From assembly GCF_964340395.1 (NCBI RefSeq), contig NC_135567.1, forward strand, positions 19,951,806 to 19,997,805: a DNA stretch of 46,000 nt, read 5' to 3'. The stretch is from Glandiceps talaboti. Taxonomy: Eukaryota > Hemichordata > Enteropneusta > Spengelidae. The notes below the pieces were generated by a model. It was not told where the DNA came from. It ran no database searches and was given only the letters and a program-made list of their open reading frames with translations. Made by a program: the position numbers and the translations under genes. Of the stretch, positions 21,279 to 31,620 are shown one piece after another (the stretch's first letter is position 1; each line of letters starts with the position of its first letter).

Positions 21279-21750
21279 GAGTTCTGTGTTAAACGTGATG
21301 TCGAAAGTTTTTTCCGTCGTTTATGTCTTATCAGGAACACCTTATTTTTAGTTCGTATAAAGGGATCTTACCTGATTTATATATAAACACTTTATTGATG
21401 ATAATGTTGGTGCAGCTTCACTCAAACTTGCGGAATATGTAACTTCAATCCTGCTATTCAGTATACTTACATGTATGATATTCTGAACTATCAATTTCCT
21501 TGTCATCTTTCTTAGGATTGATGGTCATGATATAGCTACATCTGTTAATACTAAACCTACAGATTCACATTTATATTTGCAGTATGGTTCATCACATCCT
21601 AATAAATGTAAATATTTCATTCTCTTTGTCTACGTCGTATAATATTTGTAGTAGTGATTTGGATTTCAGGGATAGCCCTGCTAAATTTTTTAACCAACGT
21701 GTATCCAGTGTCGGTTACCAATGCGGCTTTAAAGGTGTCTTCTTTGTCTA
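21279..21750 (+). pseudogene. Decayed reverse-transcriptase fragment, Penelope-like type
   Basis: Conceptual fragments across frames: DVESFFRRLCLIRNT (about 21297-21340); RIDGHDIATSVNTKPTDSHL then YLQYGSSHPNKCK (about 21510-21610); a frameshifted SLCLRRI; then ICSSDLDFRDSPAKFFNQRV (about 21648-21710). The order KPTD-x-YL, S-HP, LRR-ICS-x-F matches the C-terminal part of reverse transcriptases of Penelope-like elements as I know them. Several stops and at least two frameshifts show it is dead. Other RT families that share the LRRIC-like motif cannot be excluded. Confidence 0.5.
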
Positions 21751-22375
21751 GGAAGCTTGTATCAAATCACATGATCAGAAGATCAGAAGAGTATTAGGAA
21801 CATAATAAGGACTTACGTTCTAATAGGATAATTTCCTGACGCACCTTTAACAGCTTGGCGTGGTGATACCAATCTTAGAAATACGGTGGTCCGACACATA
21901 ACAACATGGATTGGAAGTTAATGCTGGTTCATTTCCATGACATAGTACTCGATGTGGTATATGTCGTTTCATTATTAATACTATAATCGTGCATTTGGCC
22001 CTAAGAACAGCGTGGCTGTTACGACAGTAGCTTTACTTGTATTAGTACTACAGACCCTTTTCATCAAATTTCCATCCTATGAATTCATAATTTTTAAAAA
22101 AACCATCCTGATAACATATTTCATTCCATATTTCATATCTAAACTATTTATTCAAGTGCAATGTATGTATGTACTACAAATTTGGGCAAGCGCTGGTATA
22201 TTTTGTTTGACGATTTAAACCCCCCCCCCCCATTCCACATACACGCACATAAAAAGTAAAATAATATGAAATAAAATAAAACGTGAGTTTTCACATAGAT
22301 TTAATGTATCCAGGTACAACCCTAACAGTTACACGTTCTCTAAGCCATCCTGTAGATCTGTCAATGTGTACTGTG
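21751..22375. other. Interior of foldback structure, unassigned part
   Basis: AT-rich. A C10-type homopolymer lies at about 22219. A 68-codon open frame at 22012-22218 is hydrophobic but has no recognisable relatives and is not called. Confidence 0.35.
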
Positions 22376-22384
22376 CAAATTAAT

Positions 22385-24150
22385 ACACAATGAGCAATAT
22401 TTTTAGATCGTCTAAATAGTGGATACTAGTACTTTATAAAGTTTAGTATAAAATGTAGAACGATATTTAGATCGTTTAAATAGTGGATAGTTTATCAAGT
22501 TCAGATAAAGATATTTAGATCGTCTAAATATAAAATGTAGAGCAATATTCAGATCGTATAAATAGTCGATAGTTTATAAAGTTTAGATAACGATATTTAG
22601 ATCGTCTAATATAAAATGTAGAGCAATATTCAGATCGTATGAATAGTCGATAGTTTATCAAGTTTAGACGATATTTAGATGGTCTAAATGTAAAATGTAA
22701 AGCGATATTCAGATCGTATAAATAGTGGATACTTTATAAAAGTTTAGATAACGATATTTAGATCGTCTAATATAAAATGTTGAGCGATATTTAGATCGTA
22801 TGAATAGTCGATAGTTTTCAGTATAAAGTTTAGATAACGATATTTAGATCGTCTAAATATAAAATGTAGAGCGATATTTAGATCGTATAAATAGTCGATA
22901 GTTTATAAAGTTTAGATAACGATATTTAGATCGTCTAAATATAAAATATAGAACGATGTTTAGATCGTCTAAATGTAAAATGTAGAGCGATATTCAGATC
23001 GTATAAATAGTGGATACTTTATAAAAGTTTAGATAACGATATTTGTATCGTATAAATATAAAATGTAGAATGATATTTAGATCGTTTAAATAGTGGATGG
23101 TTAATAAAGTTTAGATAACGATATTTAGATCGTCTAAATGTAAAATGTAGAGCGATATTCAGATCGTATAAATAGTGGATACTTTATAAAAGTTTAGATA
23201 ACGATATTTAGATCGTCTAAATATAAAATGTAGAACGATGTTTAGATCGTTTAAATAGTGGATAGTTTATCAAGTTCAGATAACGATATTTAGATTGTCT
23301 AAATATAAAATATAGAGCGATATTTAGATCGTATAAATAGTCGATAGTTTATAAAGTTTAGATAACGATATTTAGATCGTCTAAATATAAAATGTAGAAC
23401 GATGTTTAGATCGTCTAAATGTAAAATGTAGAGCGATATTTAGATCGTATAAATAGTGGATAGTTTATAAAGTTTAGATAACGATATTTAGATCGTCTAA
23501 ATATAAAATGTAGAACGACATTTAGATCGTCTATATGTAAAATGTAGAGCGATATTTAGATCGTCTAAATATAAAATGTAGAGCGATATTCAGATCGTAT
23601 AAATAGTGGATACTTTATAAAAGTTTAGATAACGATATTTGTATCGTATAAATATAAAATGTAGAACGATATTTAGATCGTTTAAATAGTGGATGGTTAA
23701 TAAAGTTTAGATAACGATATTTAGATCGTCTAAATGTAAAATGTAGAGCGATATTCAGATCGTATAAATAGTGGATACTTTATAAAAGTTTAGATAACGA
23801 TATTTAGATCGTCTAATATAAAATGTAGAGCAATATTTAGATCGTATAAATAGTCGATAGTTTATAAAGTTTAGATAACGATATTTAGATCGTCTAAATA
23901 TAAAATGTAGAACGATGTTTAGATCGTCTAAATGTAAAATGTAGAGCGATATTTAGATCGTATAAATAGTGAATACTTTATAAAAGTTTAGATAACGATA
24001 TTTAGATCGTCTAGATATAAAATGTAGAACGATATAGATCGTCTAAATAGTGGATGGTTTATAAAGTTTAGATAACGATATTTAGATCGTCTGTAGAACG
24101 ATATTTAGATCGTATATATAGTGGATAGTTTATAAAGTTTTAGATTTAGA
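22385..24150 (+). repeat. ~83-bp satellite with a second TCGT dyad
   Basis: The unit contains gtagagcgatattcagatcg, tataaatagtggatacttta, taaaagtttagataacgata and tttagatcgtctaaatgtaa. ATTTAGATCGTCTAAAT is a palindrome with a 3-nt centre. About 20-25 units are present, some with an extra ~34-bp gtagaacgatgtttagatcg insertion, giving irregular higher-order periods. Confidence 0.92.
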
Positions 24151-24572
24151 GTAAGATCATAATGGTTAACTTAGCTTTCTAATTTCTAACTTAAAAACTT
24201 TAGATTTAGATTTAGACACTTCTAATTTATCTTTCTAAACTTCTAGCTAAACTTTCTAAACTGGCTAATACACAATTCCGCACCTTGCTGCAGTATACTT
24301 AACATTTTAGAAGCGTCATGTCATCTCATCGTGGACGTATACAGAATCAAAAATATAAATTAGATCAAAGGCAAATTAAGTTCAAACTGACATTTTAAGA
24401 TACACAAATATTTGCATATTAAAAGGAATCGTGAAAAACCACATCACGTATTCAAAAATGGTATTTAAAAATGGGGGCTACGATCGTACAAAGGTCGTGG
24501 GGGAAAGAGAGCAAAAATATTTCTTCATCACTGTCCCATGGTCGTGGAAAAAAGACAGTAAAGAAATACATA
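24151..24572. other. Interior margin between 83-bp satellite and array 2
   Basis: A degenerate (tttaga)-rich stretch near 24135-24260, then unassigned sequence to the first degenerate dyad half unit at about 24485. No gene is seen. Confidence 0.4.
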
Positions 24573-25149
24573 CCACGACCATACGACCGGTCGTGGAGAA
24601 AAGACAGTGAAAAAATACATGCCACGACCATACGACCGGTCGTAGAGAAAACTCATTGGAAAAAATACATACCACGACCATACGACCGGTCGTGGAGAAA
24701 AGATGGTGAAAAAAACACATGCCACGACCATACGACCGGTCGTGGACAAAAGTCATTGGAAAAAATACATGCCACGACCATACGACCGGTCGTGGAGAAA
24801 AGATGGTGAAAAAATACATGCCACGACCATACGACCGGTCGTGGAGAAAAGATGGTGAAAAAACACATGCCGCGACCATACGACCGGTCGTGGAGAAAAG
24901 ATGGTGAAAAAACACATGCCGCGACCATACGACCGGTCGTGGAGAAAAGTCATTGGAAAAAATACATGCCACGACCATACGACCGGTCGTGGAGAAAAGA
25001 TGGTGAAAAAACACATGCCACGACCATACGACCGGTCGTGGAGAAAAGTCATTGGAAAAAATACATGCCACGACCATACGACCGGTCGTGGAGAAAAGAC
25101 AGTGATAAAATACATATCACGAACAACATAAGCTTACGACCGGTCGTGG
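24573..25149 (-). repeat. Dyad-repeat array 2 (about 12 inverted copies)
   Basis: The same unit as array 1 in reverse orientation: ccacgaccatacgaccggtc + gtgg, spacers gaaaagatggtgaaaaaa and gaaaagtcattggaaaaaat. The left margin has degenerate half units (24485-24547). Array 1 has about four times as many copies. Confidence 0.97.
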
Positions 25150-25177
25150 AGAAGATAGAATAAATTTATTGTTTATT

Positions 25178-25315
25178 GTCCGAGGTCAAACGAACATCCG
25201 GGTATTTATTACTATAGCCCTGTGTATTATATGATACTAAACATCCACGACCGAAATTTGGTCGTACGACCGGTCGTGTAGCGTAGGCATTGAAAACAGT
25301 GGTTCATTTTGGGCC
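25178..25315 (-). repeat. Outer inverted repeat of the foldback structure, right
   Basis: Reverse-complement counterpart of 17193-17339. It contains cgaacatccgggtattt, ccacgaccgaaatttggtcg, tacgaccggtcgtgt and ends ttcattttgggcc. Confidence 0.85.
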
Positions 25316-27350
25316 GCATATGAATTGTAAGGAGTGTTACAAAACTACGGTATAAATATAATGGTACTTGAACTCACGTCAACAGTTTTTCTTCCACTGC
25401 GAGTGACGTTTTATGATACTCGGACTCGTCGGAGTCGTAGTAGACATTACCTCATTTATTTAAACTACTTGTACCTTCAAAATCTCCGTTTTATAACTTT
25501 AATAGCCTTGAGGATCGCTCGGTGCCAAATTCTTTGCCGTTTACGTTCAGACAGCGTCATCGTAGCCGCAAATAAACAACGCAACGCACGTATACTACTA
25601 CAGTACATGTGACTCGGTGTCGACGTGTCTCGAAAGTTCACGAAGGATCGAGCCGTGATAAGCCGATCGTTAGAGTGTGGTTGCCACACTCAATTTATAG
25701 GACCTTAACCCTAATAATATAATATAGTATGTGAAGAGGACGTTGTCAAAATCCACCAACGCGAAAGTTCAAAGCTAGTCTACGGCCACGTTCTGTGAAT
25801 CTTACAGAAACAGAAATGTAATACCCGGAAATCGCCGATGCAATGTCACGCATCTGACGTGAACTCTCAAGTCTCGAAGATAGCGTGGTTCATTTTCGAT
25901 GCGCCAACGTGTTGATTAAATCGTTTTATTTTTGTAAACATCAATTTTTTTCGATCGGCTAAAACAATTAGCCTGCAATACTGTTAGATATTCGAGATTT
26001 GTATGTTTTTTTTTTACATGCATGGTACTTGAAAACCGTCATCTAATACATCGCCGTCGCGTCGGGTACACTTGAAGGCTGTAGACTAGTGTAGTCACAG
26101 TCGCTTGTAAACTGTTATTCCTTTCCTAAATGGTTTTATTCTTGTCTATGACGGTCCTAATACAGAACAATGACGTTATTATAGGGATTGGCGATATTCT
26201 TATGAAATCGGTAGCAATGTCATACTCCCCCTCTCCCCCTACGTGTTGTATGTAACTTGTAAGTACCATTTAGGAAAGGAGTAACAGTTTACAAGCGACT
26301 GTGGCTGTAGTGCAGTGTAGGCCGCTTCACTGTAACGTTTTTAGCCGATGCACTGGTCAAAATCAACGTGCATAAGTCCAGGTTCAAAGGACGTAGTTTT
26401 TTACTTTTTATTGGTTATAACCAAATTTACCGAGTTTGATTGGTTTTGTACAACAACACAGCTAAGAGATAATGTCACGTCAGTCATTGCACAGAGGCCT
26501 ACTAGCTATGTCTCATTTGCATATGAAAAGACACTCTTCTGTAATCAACGTTTCTGTCAATCTTCTTTATGTATGCAAATCTTTGTACATAAACATTCAG
26601 GAATGAAACCATATAAAACACATATAGCGTTAGAGTTTTTTCATTTCAAATTTATTAATGGAAAAAATGAACGATTTTCAAAAAATCTTTTAACCAAATG
26701 ATGGCACATACCATGAAGCTTCATAATGAGCAAAAAAAAAAAAAAGGCCAAAATTCACCAACGAACCTGCATCTCATCCTTAATTCATTGCAATTTTCAC
26801 GATGATGTTTAGAGTGGTAAAAATGGTGTCAGTTGTAATGAAGGAGATAAAAAAAAAGAAATCGTCACCAAAAAGTCATGTACTTGGATAAATAAATAAC
26901 AAAACCTGGCAAATATTGTGTTTTATTAATGTATATTTATTGGCATGACATTTATAAGACAGGATATTTTGGAATACTATTTTCAACATAGTTTTTTTTG
27001 ACTTATTAAGTTTTTTTTTACATATACTGTATTACTAGGATTGGTCAAACTGTCAGGTTTCAACATTACACACACACTAATAATTTCACAACTTTCAAAA
27101 ATGAAAACATTTTAATATTGCAGTTTTGAATTCCAAAATAAAATCAGACCTGTCAGGATTGTCTTACATATCAACATAAAGTGAGCAAAAAACCACTGGA
27201 CAAAATTTTTTTAAAATTCCCCTATTTTGCTGAGAACGAAAAACACAAACATATATGCAGTGCAAACATATATGTAGTGGGTATGAAAGTTCATTTTCAA
27301 AAAAAAAAAAAAAAAAATCTTTATTAGAAATTACATCCGGTATATAATCT
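25316..27350. other. Intergenic stretch right of the foldback element
   Basis: No exon is recognised. The stretch contains the inverted repeat at 26091-26310, several A/T homopolymers, and an inverted match to about 16116-16146 near 26765-26795. An open frame at 26348-26701 has no recognisable relatives. Confidence 0.4.
26091..26310. mobile_element. Hairpin element with ~44-bp arms
   Basis: The left arm (26091-26134, containing cacagtcgcttgtaaactgt and tcctttcctaaatggt) is inverted at 26264-26310 (accatttaggaaagga, acagtttacaagcgactgtg) with few mismatches. The loop is about 130 bp. No target duplication is visible. Confidence 0.75.
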
Positions 27351-27356
27351 TTCAGA

Positions 27357-27442
27357 AACAGGACTTGAGGGAAACATTGGAGTGGGTATGAAAAACAGAA
27401 GCTTGCTTCATACCCGCTCTAATGTTTCCCTCAAGTCCTGTT
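27357..27442. repeat. Near-perfect 36-bp stem hairpin with 14-nt loop
   Basis: aacaggacttgagggaaaca... (27357-27392) and ...tgtttccctcaagtcctgtt (27407-27442) are inverse copies with two mismatches. Short inner loop aacagaagcttgc. It could be a tiny hairpin transposon or a precursor-like RNA stem. Confidence 0.85.
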
Positions 27443-27659
27443 TTCACATACTATAAAAACTGGTGTTTTTCTGTACTTGCACTGATACTTATTCTAAATA
27501 CAAACCTAAAATATTTAGTCAAAATGTCATATGTTTATATGACTCAATAATGTACAAACTTCTGTCATTGATAATTAGTTGAACACCTCAATTGCAAAAT
27601 TTTCCTGTACCAAAATATCTGGGGTTACATAGTCCAGTCTAGTCCATACAAAAAAAAAA

Positions 27660-27920
27660 TGTTTGGTTCCGATCTCGTTCAATTTTATAATAGGTGGGTG
27701 GTAGATTTTTTATTTTATTTTATTTTTTATATACTTTTTTCTCATATGTGAGTGTCTAGTTCAGGTAGTTATGTTTTCCATACAGTCTCTGTGTTATTGG
27801 TTTCTTCTCATCAGATGTACAGCCATTACAGATTGGACGAACAGTTCTTTTTAAGTTGACGTCAGTTTTCACATCCACTATTTCTTGCGAGAGACTTCGC
27901 AATTTTTGTGATTTTATTTT
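27660..27920 (-). repeat. Dispersed repeat family R1, copy 2
   Basis: Inverse of 2618-2880. Landmarks: ggttccgatctcgttcaatt, ttttataataggtgggt, gtctagttcagg, ttacagattgga, ttgacgtcagttttcacatc and cactatttcttgcgagag. Confidence 0.65.
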
Positions 27921-28514
27921 TTTTTTCTCAAAAGGCGTGAAAAACTAGGTGGGGGTGGGTTATCGGAACCAAACTATTTTTTTTTTATTAGCCCTTACAG
28001 TATATTTTTAAAAAGAGATGCAGACTATAAGATACACCATGTGACTCTATCAAATTCCATTCAACAACCAAATACACAGTATTCATTGAATCTCAAAATA
28101 ATCGGATGCACCTCCTTAATACAAATCTTAAAACAGTTGCTTTTATCGTTGTTCAAGAAAACCAAAAGCAGAAAATTGATGAACTTTGACTTTTATGAAA
28201 ATTGGCCTCAAAGGTGTAAACTCATCAGGAATTTGATTATACCACAGGGGCCAGAACGAATAAATAACGTTTTTTTTTTTTTTATGATTTTACAAATTTC
28301 TAATATTATTTTCTTATTTTTCTCAATATTTCAAATAAAGTTTTGAATATTACCATCATAAATATTGTTTCCTCTGACTGTCTGTACAGGACACAATAGT
28401 ATGATGGTAAAAACAATTGGTTGAAATATCGAGAAAAAAAATTAGAAATCAGAAAATCATGAGAAAAAAAACTTATTCTTCCTGACTCCTGCAGTTATAA
28501 TTTTACTATGTCAT
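27921..28514. other. Intergenic stretch, nothing recognised
   Basis: AT-rich with poly-T/A runs. A 101-codon open frame (28041-28346) is low complexity and is not called. Confidence 0.35.
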
Positions 28515-29030
28515 AATAAGGAACTTGCAATATAAACTGAGCATGCTCAGACGCAAAGGACTATGGGATTATCTGTGGTTATCGTATTACCTAATCTGGA
28601 GCCACTGATAAAATAAACCTCCCACTATGGTCAGGGTGACTATGAATTGATCATTTGTGGGTATAAACAATGTAACATTATTGTTTACAATGCTAATTGA
28701 TTAGTATTTATTATCACATTTCCCATGATGCAACATTCAACATGGCAGGTTTACAATACTATTTGATTAGTATTTAGTATCACATTTCCCATGATGCAAC
28801 ATTCAACATGGCGGGTTTACAATACTATTTGATTAGTATTTAGTATCACATTTCCCATGATGCAACATTCAACATGGCGGGTTTACAATACTATTTGATT
28901 AGTATTTAGTATCACATTTCCCATGATGCAACATTCAACATGGCGGGTTTACAATACTATTTGATTAGTATTTAGTATCACATTTCCCATGATGCAACAT
29001 TCAACATGGCGGGTTTGCAAGTTCCCTATT
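28515..29030. mobile_element. MITE family M1, copy 2, with internal 66-bp amplification, next to the HIBCH stop
   Basis: The ends aataaggaacttgcaa (28515-28530) and ttgcaagttccctatt (29015-29030) are 16-bp inverted repeats with one mismatch. The interior shares blocks with copy 1 at 10541-10777. A 66-bp segment (cacatttcccatgatgcaac, attcaacatggcgggtttac, ...) is present five times, at 28715, 28781, 28847, 28913 and 28979. The element ends 9 bp before the HIBCH stop codon on the plus-strand coordinate, so it forms the proximal HIBCH 3' UTR. Confidence 0.85.
28707..28712 (-). terminator. Candidate HIBCH poly(A) signal inside MITE M1
   Basis: Plus-strand TTTATT reads AATAAA on the HIBCH strand, about 330 nt beyond the stop. 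The other 66-bp copies have TTTAGT at this place, so only the outermost copy carries the hexamer. Confidence 0.3.
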
Positions 29031-29039
29031 ACTGGGACA

Positions 29040-29192
29040 TTAAAGAATCAAATCTCTATTCATGTCAAGTGGTTTAAAATGTTTGTCAACAATTTCTGGC
29101 GTAACTTCTTCAATTGTTGCAGGTTTCCACTTTGGGGCGTTGTCTTTGTCAACAAGTAAAGCACGAACGCCTTCATAGAAATCATGGGCATT
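29040..29192 (-). CDS. HIBCH: HIBCH exon 9 (C-terminus and stop)
   Basis: Acceptor attttcacag, 50 codons plus TAA at 29042-29040. It encodes [40 protein letters not shown] and [10 protein letters not shown]. The stop is about 10 bp from MITE M1. Confidence 0.95.
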   Translation of the reverse strand, partial: NAHDFYEGVRALLVDKDNAPKWKPATIEEVTPEIVDKHFKPLDMNRDLIL

Positions 29193-30717
29193 CTGTGAAA
29201 ATAAAATAAAATGTCGAATTAGAGTTCTCTTTGTAAAAAAAGTACAGCACCTCACTAACACTTGGTTTCGTTCGGCTAAGTCACAAGTGTCATTTTGGTT
29301 CCCATTTTTTACTCTGTTCTCTGTCTTTTATTGTTTGTAAATAAAAATATGATTTACACCCAGTACACTTTTGTCGTAACTTATAATAACTGCTAAAGAA
29401 TATCAATGAGTATTTTTTTATAAAGATTGTTCCAATTGACTAACTTTCAATCCCTGTCAGTGTCTCAACACTTCCTAAGGTGTATCAAGCAACCATTTTC
29501 ATGAATATAGTCACCAAAATGCAACTATTTTCAAAAATACAGTTTACAAACTATATACAGGGTATAATTAAATAGAGTACAGTTGAAAGGAAATTATCTG
29601 TATATTTTATAAATTTTCATTTGTTGTAATTAAAGTGGCCATATGGATGTGAATTGGATATTCATTTTGGATTTTTAATTTCTAAAACAATTTTATCATG
29701 ACTTCCTACTTGAAAAATCGATGTGAAACAAAATAGACCAAGTCATTTTTGTAACTAGATAAATTGCAAGACTGATAAATATGAAAAAGTTTGTTTTTGT
29801 ACGTACAACAATGATTTTACATATTTATGATACTTTTTACAATGTATTGAGTTACAAACACAGACTTGGTATATGTTGTTTCACATTGATATTTCACGTA
29901 GGTAGCTGTGATAAAATTGTTTTAGAAATTAAAAATCCAAAATGAATACTCAAAATCCCTATAAATACCTAATCCTCATCCATATGGCAAAATCAAAGAT
30001 GGTCATCAAGAAAACAAAAGAGTGTATAGTTTGGCCACTAGGGGCGCTGTTCAGTAGCAGCCATTTTAACTTTAAATACAGTAACTTACTATGCATCCTT
30101 GTGAAATTCTGTACTCCATGGTAAAACAATCAGTAAAACTGAGTTTGGCGCCCTCTTGCAGCTGTCGCAGGGTAACTTTCATTGATGTTGGAGACATTCT
30201 TTTTAGAGTCTGGAAAAGGGTACATAGAATAACCAATTAGTAGCAATGACACTGTAGCACCACTGTAGAGTTTAGGCAATGATTTATGTAATTGTCACCT
30301 GTGGTGCGATATTCCTGATTTGAGTGATTTCCCCAAAACACACCTAAAAGAATCTCTACTAAATAGCAAGGCAATTGGTTCAGCCCTTTTTGACTTAACA
30401 CACACAGATATACACAGTCACATGCGTGCATACACACACAGCTGCACACACTGCCACAAACACACAGCCACACACACACACATACACATATGCACACAGA
30501 GCCACACACACAAAGCCACACACACATATCCACACACACGCACGCACACACCTGTCTCCCTAGGCATCTGTCTTTTTGCCTGTCTGGCTGTTTGTCAATT
30601 TGTTTGTTCACATATCTATCATCTGTCTGACTGACTACATACAGGTCCTTTGATTGCTATACTTGTTCAGTTACCTGTTTGTCTGTTTACCTATCTTAGT
30701 ATCTATCTATCTATCTA

Positions 30718-30772
<55 letters not shown>

Positions 30773-31577
30773 GTATGTCTGTCTGTCTGTCTGTCTGTCT
30801 ATCTCAGTATCTGTCTGTCTGTCTGTGTCTGTCTGTCTGTCTATCTATCTGTGTTTGTTTGTCTGTCTGTGTCTGTCTGTGTCTGTTTGTCTGTCTGTCT
30901 GTCTTTTTCCAAATCTGGGTGTCTATCTGTTTGTTTTCTTACCTGTAACTGTTTCAAGGCCCACTCACTTCCATCTCTCTCCAGATTCTCAAATATTGCT
31001 TCTAAGGTATCACCACCAAAAAGTTTATCAATTTTATGCAAATGAGGTTTTAGCGGGAATTCTTTGTCTTTGTCAACTGTCGTCTGCAAATATCAACATT
31101 GTGAAAACTAAGTAGAAATCTTATAACATTTATATATATATGTATTTATTTGTTTATTTATTTATCGGATAACCAACGAGATCTAGTCCCATTTATAGGC
31201 TCCTTTGGTTCAGTGATAGTACAGAAGAAAACCAGAGTACCCGGGGAAAACCTGCGTTGTACGGTAAAGTCAAACTGAACGACACTCTTATTACTTACAG
31301 CAAGGCAAATTTAATCAAACCCAGCCAACTGGCCTTTCCAAAATTTGCCACATGGTGGTGCTCTACTTCCTATCTGTGTATACCTTGGGGGTATAGCTAA
31401 TACTTGGGTTAATCATAGAGCACTGCTGCTTTCCTTGATGTCTGAACAATATGAAAAACATCCCTGATTTACACTTCTACAGAATACTAAGGGACAAAGC
31501 TCTTAAGAAACGGTACTGTGAGGTGGTGGTGGTGGTGGTGGTGGTGGTGGTGGTGGTGGTGATGGTGGTGGTGGTGG

Positions 31578-31620
<43 letters not shown>

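Larger units (their letters stand above)
17193..25315. mobile_element. Giant foldback-type element with inverted dyad-repeat arrays (8.1 kb)
   Basis: The outermost sequences are inverted copies: ggcccaaaatgaaccactgt at 17193 and its reverse complement ending at 25315, with homology continuing inward for about 140 bp. Each end then leads to an array of the same ~49-bp unit in opposite orientation (17548-19709 and 24573-25149). The interior has a decayed reverse-transcriptase fragment and an 83-bp satellite. Long inverted repeats made of tandem subrepeats are the known hallmark of Foldback/Galileo-type elements. No transposase frame or target-site duplication was found, so the element may be non-autonomous or composite. 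The call as one mobile unit is an inference. Confidence 0.6.

Noticed and set aside
26348-26701. 117-codon frame right of the foldback element
   Set aside because: Phe/Lys-rich AT-type translation with no relatives that I recognise.
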